A stretch of 64,000 nt of DNA from Peptoclostridium sp965368085 (GCA_965368085.1 CBDULP010000001.1:124001-188000); one strand, 5' to 3'. Positions 16,076-25,106 are shown, counted from the first letter of the stretch. Notes: generated by a model from the sequence alone, not told the origin. Made by a program: numbers and translations.

Positions 16076-16795
16076 TTACATTTTCAACAAGTTAAATATA
16101 AGCACGGTAAGTGACATTCCCAAAGCTGCTCCGCCAATGGTTTCAATCCTTGTATGTATCTTGGATGCCACCCTGCTTTCAGATACTATCACAGCAAGCG
16201 CATACGCAAGGAATGAAATAAGCAGTTTTTCATTTGAAAAAGTTATAATTGTCGCAATTGAAAAAGAAACAGCCGAGTGTCCACTTGGAAATCCTCCTCT
16301 TGTATAGCTTCCCTTTCCAATCATTATCTTGATTCCAAACACAAATATTATAATGGCAATTATCGCTATAAAGAATATTTTCTGGTCTGAATCCGAAACT
16401 TTGTTTACTATGGTGTAGGGGATCCCCACTATGTGTTCAAAAAATACAAGACACCCTACACCTGCAGCATTGATGGATGTGACGAGTACCGCACCGGCTG
16501 ACACATCCTTTACAAACTTTGCAAGCTCATTGTATTCTTCTGTAAAAAGATCTATAGACTTTTCAATAGCAGTATTTATCATCTCAAATGCTATTACAAG
16601 CGATATGGAAAATATCACGGCTATCATTTCGAGCCTTGATATGTCAAATACAAGACTTGTAATTAACACGAGTATTCCTATTATAAAATGTATTCTGAGG
16701 TTTCTTTCAGATAAAAACGCCCTTACTATTCCGTTTATAGCATCATTCACACAGTGGATAAAATTCCTGTCTCCCCTACAGTTGTTTTTGCCCAT
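16076..16795 (-). CDS. fusion of diacylglycerol/undecaprenol kinase (DgkA) and PAP2 phosphatase domains
   Basis: The 239-residue membrane protein has an N-terminal DgkA-type domain with the FEMINTAIE and KDVSAGAVL signatures, where the kinase phosphorylates undecaprenol or diacylglycerol. A PAP2-like domain follows, with the GGFPSGHSAV motif and a SRV-x4-H-like third motif near residue 205. Fusing a lipid kinase with a lipid phosphatase suggests control of the undecaprenol/undecaprenyl-phosphate pool. It begins one base after the ybeY stop. In Bacillus the same position is taken by a single-domain dgkA. Confidence 0.88.
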   Translation of the reverse strand: MGKNNCRGDRNFIHCVNDAINGIVRAFLSERNLRIHFIIGILVLITSLVFDISRLEMIAVIFSISLVIAFEMINTAIEKSIDLFTEEYNELAKFVKDVSAGAVLVTSINAAGVGCLVFFEHIVGIPYTIVNKVSDSDQKIFFIAIIAIIIFVFGIKIMIGKGSYTRGGFPSGHSAVSFSIATIITFSNEKLLISFLAYALAVIVSESRVASKIHTRIETIGGAALGMSLTVLIFNLLKM

Positions 16796-16796
16796 T

Positions 16797-17252
16797 TTAG
16801 TCCCTCTTTATACCCAGTTTTCCAAGCACGTCTTCTTCTTTGCTCCTCATTACTCTTGTGTTTTCTTCAGTGTCATGGTCATATCCCATAAGATGGAACA
16901 TGCTGTGGCATACTAAAAATGCCATTTCCCGTTCAAAGCTGTGAGCATATTCACGGCTTTGCTCCAATGCCCTTTCCAGCGATATGACTATATCTCCAAG
17001 CAGCTTTTCCTCAAGCTGAGATTCCCCCTCTTCCACAAGCGGAAATGAGAGAACGTCAGTTGCCCTGTCAATATCCCTAAAGTCCCTGTTTAACTCCCTT
17101 ATCTGATCGTTGTCGACAAATACCATGCTGACTTCATAATCGCTGTTCCAGCCTTCGTACTCAAGGCATTTTTCCATTACAGATTCAAGCTTTTTCATGA
17201 GCTCTTCTTCTATTTCCATTTTGTCCTGCCTGTTGTCCAGTTCTATATTCAC
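16797..17252 (-). CDS. ybeY: endoribonuclease YbeY (rRNA maturation factor)
   Basis: The 151-residue protein carries the zinc-binding HSMFHLMGYDHD motif of YbeY, which processes 16S rRNA and takes part in ribosome quality control. A GTG at 17252 is taken as start because GGAGG precedes it by eight bases and the peptide then opens with NIELDNRQ, as in relatives. An ATG five codons earlier has no clear ribosome-binding site. It follows the 7TM-HD gene by about 20 bases. Confidence 0.93.
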   Translation of the reverse strand: MNIELDNRQDKMEIEEELMKKLESVMEKCLEYEGWNSDYEVSMVFVDNDQIRELNRDFRDIDRATDVLSFPLVEEGESQLEEKLLGDIVISLERALEQSREYAHSFEREMAFLVCHSMFHLMGYDHDTEENTRVMRSKEEDVLGKLGIKRD

Positions 17253-17272
17253 TGTATATTCCTCCATGTGTT

Positions 17273-19276
17273 TTATTTTATATCTTTTTCCTCAGGGTAT
17301 TCTATTCTCTCATGGAACATTCCCATTATGACTTCCAAAAATGAATCTTTTACAATTTGAATCTCCTTGAGAGTAAGGTCGCTGTTTTCAAGCTGCCCGT
17401 CTTCAATCTTGCCGTTTACCACCTTGTCTATCATATTGCGTATGCTTTCCCTCGTAGGTTCTTTTATACTTCTTATGGCCGCTTCTGAAGAATCCGCAAG
17501 CATCACCACAGCAGCTTCCCTTGTCTGGGGCTTCGGTCCCGCATATCGAAACTGCATCTCATCTGGATTTTTCCCCTCATTTTTAAGCTTATAATAAAAA
17601 TATGCGACAAGCGTAGTTCCATGGTGCTCTTTTATTACATTCACTATTTCATTTGGAAGCTTGTGTTTTTTAGCTATTTCAACCCCTCTTGTTATGTGCT
17701 CCTTTATTATCTGAGCGCTTAAAGATGGAACTATCCGATCGTGAGGGTTGTCGTTTGTAAACTGATTTTCCTTGAAAAAATAAGGTCTCGCCAGTTTTCC
17801 GGTATCATGATAGTATGAAGCAACCCTTGCAAACAGGGAATTGGCCCCTATTCTCTCGCATGCTCTTTCAGCCAGGTTTCCGACTATCATGCTGTGATGA
17901 TATGTCCCCGGAGTTTCTATAAGCATCCTCTTTAGTATTTCATTATTGGGATTCGAGAGTTCCAAAAGCTTCATGCTCGTTAGCACATCAAAATAGTGTT
18001 CCCATATAGGAAGACTGCCCACCACAAGTATTGATGAAAGTATCCCTGAAAGAAACACAACTATACAGCTCACTATGAGACTTTTCATGTCCATGGAGCT
18101 GAGCATTCCAAATGCGGCCAGTGTCATTACGTTTATAAGGCCTATCTTTAGGCCTGAAATTATCACACTTCTTCTTTGACCCATGTTAAAACGCGTAAAT
18201 GCCGCAAAACTTCCGGAAATTAAAAACACCATGAACAGATTCACATCTCCTATGACTACATAAGCCATTATGGAAATTACCATATTTGAAACAAGTGCTA
18301 TGTTTGAACCAAGCAGTATGCTTATAAGCATGCTCGCACCCGCCATAGGCATAATATAAGGCGACACGACATTGACTATCAGCGATATTATGAATATGCT
18401 CATCATTATCATGAGCAGCATTAAAAGCTGCCTTTCCTTTACAAACATGGACTTTTTGAAAAGGTACATATACATTCCCAAAAATGTCTCCATAACTATA
18501 AGTATGAGGGTTATTCCCACAAGCTTGAATATGTCGTCCTTGAGACTTTTTCCTGAGATTCCCGCCTCTTTGAGCATATCCATTTTCTCACTAGTTATAA
18601 CTTCCCCTTTCGATATTATATTTTCTCCTTTTTTGATTATAACCCTTTCAACAGAATCTTTCGCATCCTCGATATTTTGTTGGGTCTTTTCCATGTCTAA
18701 AAACTTGTTTGCCTTTATATTGGCATTCATGAGCTCTATACCCAGAAGCTTTTCATCCTGAGAAAGCTTGTCTATTTCCTCAAAGAACTCGGATATGTTC
18801 TCCTTCTCCAGCTCTATGTCTTCTTTTTTGACTCCTGTGCTCATTATCTGGCTTATTATCTCAAATATATAGTTCTTCAGGCTGTCCAGCTTCGCCAGTT
18901 CCGTATTGACTGCCGTATTCATGGACTTTTCAGATATCACAAAGTGTTCCTTCCTGAGCTGCCCAAGTTTTTGCTCCAGCTCTAGATCTTCTTGCACCTT
19001 AAGCCTCTTCACGTCATAGAAGAATCCATCTATATCGGCCTTTATCTCGGCCTGTATCGTCGGATTTATTCGATAAACAGGTTCAGCCTGCTCAACAGCT
19101 CTTTTTATAAGAGCTTCAGTTTGAACTTTGTTTTCTATATCCCTTGAAGCTGTTATGCTTTCTTGAGCCACTTCGCCAATTTTGAAACTATACTTGTCAT
19201 TTGATATGAACGTATAGAGTAGTACGAAATTAATAATAAAAAACAAAATGGCGAGGGAAAATTTCCTGAATTTCAT
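17273..19276 (-). CDS. pgpH: 7TM-HD cyclic-di-AMP phosphodiesterase (PgpH-like)
   Basis: The 667-residue protein has an N-terminal membrane anchor, a long extracellular 7TMR-HDED domain to about residue 260, seven transmembrane helices to about residue 450, and a cytoplasmic HD domain with HSMIVGNLAERA and YYHDTGK. This is the layout of PgpH, which hydrolyses c-di-AMP. The ATG has GGAGACGGGAA upstream. It lies between phoH and ybeY as in Bacillus yqfF. The substrate is assigned by family. Confidence 0.9.
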   Translation of the reverse strand: MKFRKFSLAILFFIINFVLLYTFISNDKYSFKIGEVAQESITASRDIENKVQTEALIKRAVEQAEPVYRINPTIQAEIKADIDGFFYDVKRLKVQEDLELEQKLGQLRKEHFVISEKSMNTAVNTELAKLDSLKNYIFEIISQIMSTGVKKEDIELEKENISEFFEEIDKLSQDEKLLGIELMNANIKANKFLDMEKTQQNIEDAKDSVERVIIKKGENIISKGEVITSEKMDMLKEAGISGKSLKDDIFKLVGITLILIVMETFLGMYMYLFKKSMFVKERQLLMLLMIMMSIFIISLIVNVVSPYIMPMAGASMLISILLGSNIALVSNMVISIMAYVVIGDVNLFMVFLISGSFAAFTRFNMGQRRSVIISGLKIGLINVMTLAAFGMLSSMDMKSLIVSCIVVFLSGILSSILVVGSLPIWEHYFDVLTSMKLLELSNPNNEILKRMLIETPGTYHHSMIVGNLAERACERIGANSLFARVASYYHDTGKLARPYFFKENQFTNDNPHDRIVPSLSAQIIKEHITRGVEIAKKHKLPNEIVNVIKEHHGTTLVAYFYYKLKNEGKNPDEMQFRYAGPKPQTREAAVVMLADSSEAAIRSIKEPTRESIRNMIDKVVNGKIEDGQLENSDLTLKEIQIVKDSFLEVIMGMFHERIEYPEEKDIK

Positions 19277-19306
19277 TTCCCGTCTCCTTTCAAGGTCACT
19301 TCAATA

Positions 19307-20296
19307 TCATTTTTTGCTCTGCTCTTTCATCTCATCCGCTTTTTCAAACTTCTCATAGGCCTTTATTATCCTTTGAACCAATGAATGCCTTACCACATCT
19401 TTTTCAGAAAGGATTGAAAAACCTATGCCCTCGACCTCTCCAAGCACCCGCCTTGCATGCACAAGCCCGGTATTTTTGCTCGTAGGAAGGTCCGTCTGGG
19501 TCACATCTCCCGTTACAACCGCCTTTGAACCAAGCCCAAGCCTTGTTAGGAACATTTTCATCTGCTCTCTTGTGGTATTTTGGGCCTCATCAAGTATTAT
19601 AAACGAGTTGTCAAGCGTTCTGCCCCTCATGAAAGCAAGCGGGGCAACCTCAATCATTCCCTTTTCCATGTACGCGTTGAACTTTTCCCCTCCCAGTATC
19701 TCAAAAAGAGCATCGTAAAGTGGCTTGAGGTAAGGGTCTATCTTCTCCTTCAAGTCCCCTGGCAAGAAACCAAGGCTCTCTCCCGCCTCAACAGCAGGCC
19801 TTGTAAGTATTATCCTGTTAACCTCATCCCTTTTAAAAGCCCTTACCGCCATTGCAACGGCCAGATATGTCTTTCCGGTTCCGGCAGGACCTATTCCAAA
19901 CGTTATGTCATTTTCTTCTATCTTCTTTATATATTCCTTTTGCCCGAAAGTCTTAGGCTTTATGGGGTTTCCCTTGGCACCTATAACTATTATGTCTTCA
20001 GAAAGTTTTGAGACCTGTCTTTCTCCACCTTGGCTCTCACGCATTACCTCAAGCGAATACGCTACTTTTTGCTTGCTGAGGCGCTCTCCTTTTTCGACTA
20101 TTTTAAAAAGCTCCCCTATTAGCTTTTCAGTCTTTTCTATATTGGCCTTTTCGCCTATAAGAACTATGTTCCCATCCCTCAAAACAGTATGGACATTCAG
20201 CTCGTCTTCTATTATTTTTATATTCTGATCAAAGTATCCAAACAACTCCCTTTGAAAATCCTCATCTTGAATCTCAAGTTTTTTTTGTTCTATCAA
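19307..20296 (-). CDS. phoH: PhoH-like ATPase
   Basis: The 329-residue protein has a Walker A site in GIGPAGTGKTYLA and a Walker B site in FIILDEAQNTT, with VTGDVTQTDLP as the PhoH signature. The exact role is unknown; it is an ATPase linked by position to YbeY and RNA processing. The TTG start has AAGGGGGAT upstream. It is the first gene of the long minus-strand run that ends at ppsR. Confidence 0.93.
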   Translation of the reverse strand: MIEQKKLEIQDEDFQRELFGYFDQNIKIIEDELNVHTVLRDGNIVLIGEKANIEKTEKLIGELFKIVEKGERLSKQKVAYSLEVMRESQGGERQVSKLSEDIIVIGAKGNPIKPKTFGQKEYIKKIEENDITFGIGPAGTGKTYLAVAMAVRAFKRDEVNRIILTRPAVEAGESLGFLPGDLKEKIDPYLKPLYDALFEILGGEKFNAYMEKGMIEVAPLAFMRGRTLDNSFIILDEAQNTTREQMKMFLTRLGLGSKAVVTGDVTQTDLPTSKNTGLVHARRVLGEVEGIGFSILSEKDVVRHSLVQRIIKAYEKFEKADEMKEQSKK

Positions 20297-20453
20297 AAAT
20301 TTTATCCCCCTTAAAAATTTTTAATTTCATTAATCATTATATCATATAAGCCATTTCTTTTGCATTCATACGCAAATATGCAAATACATATGTTCACATT
20401 TATTTTTTTGGGTAATTATAAGTTCAAGAACTAATTTATTGGGGGGAATCAAC

Positions 20454-20858
20454 TTGGAAAAGAGCTTAGCACTCATTAAGCCTGACGGCGTAAAAAGAAA
20501 GCTTGTAGGAGAAATTATAAAACGATATGAAGACAGGGGACTCATGATAGATAATATAAAAATGATACAGCCCACGACTGAAATGCTCCAGCAACACTAC
20601 ATTGAACATGCTGACAAACCTTTTTTCGCCGAACTCGTGGATTATATGTCTTCAGACTTCGTAGTGGCTATAGTGCTTTCAGGAGAACATGCCATAGAAC
20701 TTGTGAGAAAAATAAATGGCAGCACCAATTACATGCAGGCTGAACTCGGAAGCATTCGCGGAGACTTTGCAAATTCCATAACTAGAAATCTGGTTCACGG
20801 ATGCGACTCAGAGGAAAGCTTTAAACGCGAATATGAAATATGGTTTGCACAGTCATAA
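20454..20858 (+). CDS. ndk: nucleoside diphosphate kinase
   Basis: The 134-residue enzyme balances NTP pools by phosphate transfer through a histidine, seen here in NLVHGCDS. The N-terminus KSLALIKPDGVKR is typical. A TTG at 20454 is the start, preceded by GGGGGGAATC; an upstream in-frame TTG at 20439 lies before the ribosome-binding site. The gene is alone, divergent from phoH, and ends at a clear terminator. Confidence 0.96.
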   Translation: MEKSLALIKPDGVKRKLVGEIIKRYEDRGLMIDNIKMIQPTTEMLQQHYIEHADKPFFAELVDYMSSDFVVAIVLSGEHAIELVRKINGSTNYMQAELGSIRGDFANSITRNLVHGCDSEESFKREYEIWFAQS

Positions 20859-20874
20859 AAGAATATAAAAAATA

Positions 20875-20910
20875 AAAGCCTCGAGCTTAATGAATCAAGC
20901 TCGAGGCTTT
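20875..20910. terminator. bidirectional terminator between ndk and the convergent gene
   Basis: A perfect 14-bp stem (20875-20888 with 20897-20910) has an 8-base loop. A residues flank the left side and T residues the right. Confidence 0.9.
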
Positions 20911-20922
20911 TCTAATGCCATA

Positions 20923-21447
20923 TCAATCTTTTCTAAGGCTTCTTGGTTTAGAGAGTATTTCAGAATAAATTATCCCCTTGACTATGTCATTTGGACTTTC
21001 AAAAAGACTTTCAAACGGATTTTCAGCCTCAGCCGTTTCAGCACTATGCAAAGGCTCAACAGTTTTTTTCTTTTCAAGCTCTCTTTTATCAAAATAATAT
21101 GCGCCTTCTCTTTGAGTCTTCTTTGCTTTTTTTTCAGTTTTTTCTACAGGCACCTCAATGCTTTCAAACGGCTTTACATCTACCGCTGGTTTTTCCTGCT
21201 GGGCCTTTTGAGCAAGCATGTCCTGCTGCCTTTTAATTTCCTGAGCCATATCCTTGAAGTAGCTTTCTATGCTCTTTTTTTTTGGCGCATCCATAATCTC
21301 TCTTTCTTTAGCCTTTGCAGGAGCACTTATTTGGTCTTTTGTTCTTTGCCTTCTTGCCTGTGCCTGCTGTTCTCTGGCTCTTTTCTTTCCCTTGCCGAGT
21401 ATATTGCTTATGACAATCAGAGCTATTATCCATAAAATATCTTCCAA
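20923..21447 (-). CDS. membrane-anchored charged protein of unknown function
   Basis: The product has 174 residues. One transmembrane helix spans about residues 4-18. A long, highly charged, Gln/Lys/Glu-rich and probably coiled or disordered region follows. The C-terminus ends in NDIVKGIIYSEILSKPRSLR, which resembles a short motif at the end of other clostridial proteins encoded near floA. The TTG start has AAAAGGACG upstream. It lies just downstream of floA, where Bacillus has yqfB-yqfC-yqfD. I cannot assign a function. Confidence 0.7.
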   Translation of the reverse strand: MEDILWIIALIVISNILGKGKKRAREQQAQARRQRTKDQISAPAKAKEREIMDAPKKKSIESYFKDMAQEIKRQQDMLAQKAQQEKPAVDVKPFESIEVPVEKTEKKAKKTQREGAYYFDKRELEKKKTVEPLHSAETAEAENPFESLFESPNDIVKGIIYSEILSKPRSLRKD

Positions 21448-21530
21448 AAGATCACGTCCTTTTAGGCATTGTAAATAAAGAACAAGTCAAATATTCTAAC
21501 ATACTGACTAATTATTTATTTGAACACGCC

Positions 21531-22523
21531 TTATTTCTTGTCTCCAGGACTTCCTTTCTTAACCCCTGTAACGCCGGATATTGATTCTCTCATATTTGTG
21601 TCAGCCATGACATTTTTCATTTTGTAGTAATCCATTATCCCAAGATTTCCCTGTCTGAAAGCTTCTGCTATTGCAATCGGCACCTGAGCCTCTGCCTCTA
21701 CAACCTTCGCCCTCATTTCTTCTACCTTCGCCTTCATCTCTTGCTCTCTTGCTATAGCCATAGCTCTTCGCTCTTCTGCCTTGGCCTGGGCTATTTTCTT
21801 GTCCGCCTCCGCCTGATCGGCCTGAAGCTGGGCTCCTATGTTTCTTCCTACATCGACATCCGCAATGTCTATTGAAAGAATCTCAAATGCAGTACCTGCA
21901 TCAAGCCCTTTTTCAAGCACAGTTTTTGATATCATATCAGGATTTTCAAGGACCTGCTTGTGACTTTCTGCAGAACCCACTGTGGTTACGATGCCCTCGC
22001 CGACCCTTGCTATTATGGTCTCCTCGCCGGCACCGCCGACAAGCCTTCCTATATTGGCCCTTACAGTTACCCTCGCTCTTGCTATTACCTCTATACCACT
22101 TTTTGAAACAGCCGCTATCTTAGGTGTCTCAATAACCTTTGGATTTACGCTCACCTGAACAGCTTCAAGAACATCCCTTCCAGCAAGATCTATAGCAGCA
22201 GCCTGCTCGAATTCAAGATTTATATTCGCTCTTTGGGCCGCTATAAGCGCATTTACAACAGAATCCACATCTCCTCCAGCCAGATAGTGGGCTTCAAGCT
22301 TGTCTATGCCAAGACTTAACCCCGCCTTTGTAGCCTTTATCATAGGGTTTACTATCTTTATAGGAGCAACCCTTCTGAATCTCATTCCCACAAGAGTAAG
22401 TATTGAAACTTTAACCCCCGAGAAAAGCGCTGTTATCCAAAGCCCCACAGGTATGAAGCTGAAGAAAAGTGATACGAATACTAGTATTATACCTAGCAGT
22501 AATACTGGTCCCAAAAATTGCAT
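21531..22523 (-). CDS. floA: flotillin-like protein FloA
   Basis: The 330-residue protein has a short N-terminal hydrophobic hairpin, then an SPFH domain, and an alanine/glutamate-rich coiled coil (residues about 235-295). FloA scaffolds membrane microdomains. The ATG has AAGGGGGAA upstream and begins one base after the nfeD stop, so the two are translated together, as in Bacillus yqeZ-yqfA. Confidence 0.95.
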   Translation of the reverse strand: MQFLGPVLLLGIILVFVSLFFSFIPVGLWITALFSGVKVSILTLVGMRFRRVAPIKIVNPMIKATKAGLSLGIDKLEAHYLAGGDVDSVVNALIAAQRANINLEFEQAAAIDLAGRDVLEAVQVSVNPKVIETPKIAAVSKSGIEVIARARVTVRANIGRLVGGAGEETIIARVGEGIVTTVGSAESHKQVLENPDMISKTVLEKGLDAGTAFEILSIDIADVDVGRNIGAQLQADQAEADKKIAQAKAEERRAMAIAREQEMKAKVEEMRAKVVEAEAQVPIAIAEAFRQGNLGIMDYYKMKNVMADTNMRESISGVTGVKKGSPGDKK

Positions 22524-22524
22524 T

Positions 22525-23826
22525 TTATTCTTCCCCCTTTTTCCTTACTATTATTTTACTTCCTTCTACTCTTATTACCTTTACCTTTTCACCTTTTTCT
22601 ATAAGACCGCTTTCTGCTATAGCATCAAGCATTTCTCCTTCTATCTCAATCTTGCCCGAGGGTCTTAAAAACGAAAGACACACTCCCTCCTTTCCGAGAT
22701 ATTGGCTTTTTTCCTCAGATGATATGTATCCCTCGTCCTTGTTGAGATTTGTATCCAGAAGAAGAGTCTTTGAAAGCTTCCTTTTGGGAAGTTTCTTGAA
22801 TATTATAGTTATAACCACGGCAGTAAGCGCTATTGCTATTACAATATACATAACAGCCTGGGCAACAGATCTCGACGCCATAACAACGCTCATTATTATC
22901 GATGATATTCCAAGCACTCCAAACACTCCAAATCCAGGGGCTGCCGCCTCAATCACAAGAAGCACCATACCCACCATAAATACTATTACAGACAGAACCT
23001 GTGCGCTACCTCCAAGTATTGATCCCATGAAAAACAGAGAAAAGCCAATTATACTTATTATACCACCAACTCCAAATCCTGGTGTTATTATTTCTATAAT
23101 CATACCGATGAACCCCAAAGCCAGAAGCAGAGGAGCCACATATGATGAACTTATTATGTTTATGAAATCCTCTACAACAGTGGATTCAATTTCAGTCTCT
23201 GAAAAGCTTTCTATATCAAGGCTTTCGTATATCTGCCTCCTATTTAGCGCCTTTCCGTCTATAAATCCTATATCAACGGCCTCATTCGTAGTAAGATTTA
23301 AAAGCTTGCCTTTTTCTATAAGCCCTTCTATTTCTATGTCCTTGTCAGCCATCGCCATTACAACCTGAGGGTCCCTTCCCTTTTCTTCGGCCACTGTCTT
23401 AAGCTGCTTTTTCCAAAACGATATATTCTTTTCAGTCGCAGGTATTGTCTCTGCAGAACCTATGGTTGCACCCGGCGCCATGTATATCCTATCACAAGAT
23501 ATGCTTATAAGCACTCCCGCCGATATTGCCTTTTTGTTTATATATGCCGCCGTAGGCACAGTGGATGATATTATGGCATCACTTATGCTGATAGCCGAAT
23601 CGACCCTTCCCCCAAATGTGTCGATTTCAAGCAGTATAAGATCCGCACCTTCATCTTCTGCCTTTTGAATAGAATTGTTTATGTAATTATAAAGCCCGGG
23701 TGTAACCTCGGTTTTTACGTCTATGACATATATGCTTTTCTTGTCGTCTATGGCCCCTGCAATTCCCCCAAGAGAAAGCAGCATGGCAAGAACAAGCATT
23801 ATGTATTTGGATAATGTTCTTTTCAT
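22525..23826 (-). CDS. nfeD: NfeD-family membrane serine protease
   Basis: The 433-residue protein has a signal peptide, a ClpP-class protease domain (residues about 30-220) with a nucleophile serine in KKAISAGVL, four to five transmembrane helices (about 235-345), and a C-terminal OB-fold NfeD domain ending in KVIRVEGSKIIV. The long form is the partner of flotillin-like proteins. The gene is upstream of floA and behind a terminator, so it probably has its own promoter. Confidence 0.93.
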   Translation of the reverse strand: MKRTLSKYIMLVLAMLLSLGGIAGAIDDKKSIYVIDVKTEVTPGLYNYINNSIQKAEDEGADLILLEIDTFGGRVDSAISISDAIISSTVPTAAYINKKAISAGVLISISCDRIYMAPGATIGSAETIPATEKNISFWKKQLKTVAEEKGRDPQVVMAMADKDIEIEGLIEKGKLLNLTTNEAVDIGFIDGKALNRRQIYESLDIESFSETEIESTVVEDFINIISSSYVAPLLLALGFIGMIIEIITPGFGVGGIISIIGFSLFFMGSILGGSAQVLSVIVFMVGMVLLVIEAAAPGFGVFGVLGISSIIMSVVMASRSVAQAVMYIVIAIALTAVVITIIFKKLPKRKLSKTLLLDTNLNKDEGYISSEEKSQYLGKEGVCLSFLRPSGKIEIEGEMLDAIAESGLIEKGEKVKVIRVEGSKIIVRKKGEE

Positions 23827-23858
23827 TTAATCCACCTCTATCCCATATTGTTTTTATA

Positions 23859-23878
23859 CAATTACCCCTGCGTAATTG
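23859..23878. promoter_or_regulatory. inverted repeat upstream of nfeD
   Basis: A perfect 7-bp inverted repeat (CAATTAC at 23859-23865 with GTAATTG at 23872-23878, 6-base spacer) lies 30-50 bases before the nfeD start, where a promoter or operator is expected. No regulator is known. Confidence 0.3.
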
Positions 23879-23903
23879 CCCCTAAACCTTTTAAAAACAA
23901 AAC

Positions 23904-23933
23904 AAAGAGGCAAAACTAAAAGTCTGCCTCTTT
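23904..23933 (-). terminator. terminator after yqeY
   Basis: A 9-bp stem (23904-23912 with 23925-23933) is followed on the minus strand by a T-rich tail. It separates rpsU-yqeY from nfeD-floA. Confidence 0.75.
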
Positions 23934-23940
23934 TTATCTA

Positions 23941-24381
23941 TTATAATAATTTTCTAGCGATTTCATTAACAAGCTTTCCATCTGCTTTGCCTTTAAGCTT
24001 TGGCATTACTGCAGACATAAGCTTACCCATATCCTTAAGCGATGAAGCCTGGATCTCTTGTATAGTCTCTGCAACTATTTTTTCCACTTCTTCTTTTTCA
24101 AGCTGTTTCGGAAGGTATTCTGTTATGATTTCAATTTCCTTGCCAGTTTGTTCAACCAGATCGTCTCTTTGAGCTTTTTTAAACTCCTCGAGAGAATCTT
24201 TTCTCTGCTTAAGTTGCTTGGATATGAATTCTATCACTTTTTCGTCATCTGCCTCCACCCTGTTGTCCACCTCATACTGCTTTACAGCGGACCTTATAAG
24301 CGTGATTACAGATTTTTTGACAGCATCTTTTTCTTTCATAGCCGTCTTTAAATCGTCCATGAGCTGTTCTTTTAAGGTCAT
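23941..24381 (-). CDS. yqeY: GatB/YqeY domain protein
   Basis: The 146-residue protein is a stand-alone GatB/YqeY domain, related to the tRNA-binding tail of the GatB amidotransferase subunit. The central KRKDSLEEFKKAQRDDL stretch and C-terminal GKLMSAVMPKLKGKADG are typical. Its role is unproven; a tRNA-related function is inferred. It follows rpsU by 21 bases, the conserved rpsU-yqeY pair. Confidence 0.93.
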   Translation of the reverse strand: MTLKEQLMDDLKTAMKEKDAVKKSVITLIRSAVKQYEVDNRVEADDEKVIEFISKQLKQRKDSLEEFKKAQRDDLVEQTGKEIEIITEYLPKQLEKEEVEKIVAETIQEIQASSLKDMGKLMSAVMPKLKGKADGKLVNEIARKLL

Positions 24382-24402
24382 TCGACCTCACACTCCTTAG
24401 AT

Positions 24403-24579
24403 TTATTTACCTTTTCTCTTTCTTCCTGCCTTTATTCTCTTTTTCTTTTCACTAGGCTTTTCGTAGTGCTCTCTTTTTCTTACTTCAGACAGTATACCAG
24501 ACGTAGCACACTCACGCTTGAATCTTCTAAGGGCGCTATCTAGAGTCTCGTTATCTCTTATCTTTATTTCTGCTGGCAT
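24403..24579 (-). CDS. rpsU: 30S ribosomal protein S21
   Basis: The 58-residue basic protein has the S21 sequence: EIKIRDNETLDSALRRFKR near the start and a lysine/arginine-rich tail. The ATG at 24579 follows GGAGGGAAGAAA, so upstream in-frame starts are rejected. A near-consensus promoter lies about 90 bases upstream. Confidence 0.97.
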   Translation of the reverse strand: MPAEIKIRDNETLDSALRRFKRECATSGILSEVRKREHYEKPSEKKKRIKAGRKRKGK

Positions 24580-24666
24580 TTTCTTCCCTCCCTCCGTTAC
24601 TAACAATCCTTCTGAATATGTAGCTGTATCTAGAGCCGCATAAGTTGATGTATTCCATACTCAGAT

Positions 24667-24695
24667 ATTATAAAACATATTTGAATATTCTTCAA
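24667..24695 (-). promoter_or_regulatory. sigma-A promoter of rpsU-yqeY
   Basis: On the minus strand, TTGAAG and TATAAT are separated by 17 bases. It lies just after the HIT gene stop. Confidence 0.75.
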
Positions 24696-24713
24696 GTCTT
24701 TTTTAACCTGATT

Positions 24714-25058
24714 TTAACCTGGAGGCCAAGTTAAGTTTCTTCCTCCGAGAACGTGGTAGTGAATATGCTTCACTTCCTGCCCTCCCTGTTCTCCACAGTT
24801 GTTCACAACTCTAAACCCACTCTCTGATATTCCAGCGTCTTTCGCAATTTGCTGTATTACCTTGTGTATGTGCGAAACTACTTCAAGCTCACTTTCGGGA
24901 ATATCCATAAAAGTTGGATAATGCTTCTTAGTTACAACTAATACATGAACTGGCGCCGCCGGGTTTATATCCTTGAATGCAAACACCTTGTCATCCTCAT
25001 ACACCTTTGTAGAAGGAATTTCCCCCTTCACTATTTTACAGAAAATGCAATCCTCCAT
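24714..25058 (-). CDS. HIT-family nucleotide hydrolase
   Basis: The 114-residue protein begins with DCIFCKIVKGEIP, which holds a CxxC zinc pair, and ends with the histidine triad HIHYHVLGG. This is the HinT branch, which hydrolyses AMP-lysine and similar phosphoramidates. GGGGG lies upstream of the ATG. A 21-bp palindrome sits between it and mtaB. Confidence 0.93.
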   Translation of the reverse strand: MEDCIFCKIVKGEIPSTKVYEDDKVFAFKDINPAAPVHVLVVTKKHYPTFMDIPESELEVVSHIHKVIQQIAKDAGISESGFRVVNNCGEQGGQEVKHIHYHVLGGRNLTWPPG

Positions 25059-25085
25059 ATTTATGCCCCCTATTACATATTCTAA

Positions 25086-25106
25086 ACATTTTATGTTATA
25101 AAATGT
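25086..25106. promoter_or_regulatory. 21-bp palindrome upstream of the HIT gene
   Basis: A perfect 9-bp inverted repeat (25086-25094 with 25098-25106, 3-base spacer) lies 30-50 bases before the HIT start, next to TATAAT-like AT-rich sequence. It may be an operator or a small mRNA hairpin. Confidence 0.4.

Noticed and set aside
22469..23368. Plus-strand open frame of 299 codons across floA and nfeD
   Set aside because: It is Ile/Ser/Thr-rich antisense of two well-supported genes.
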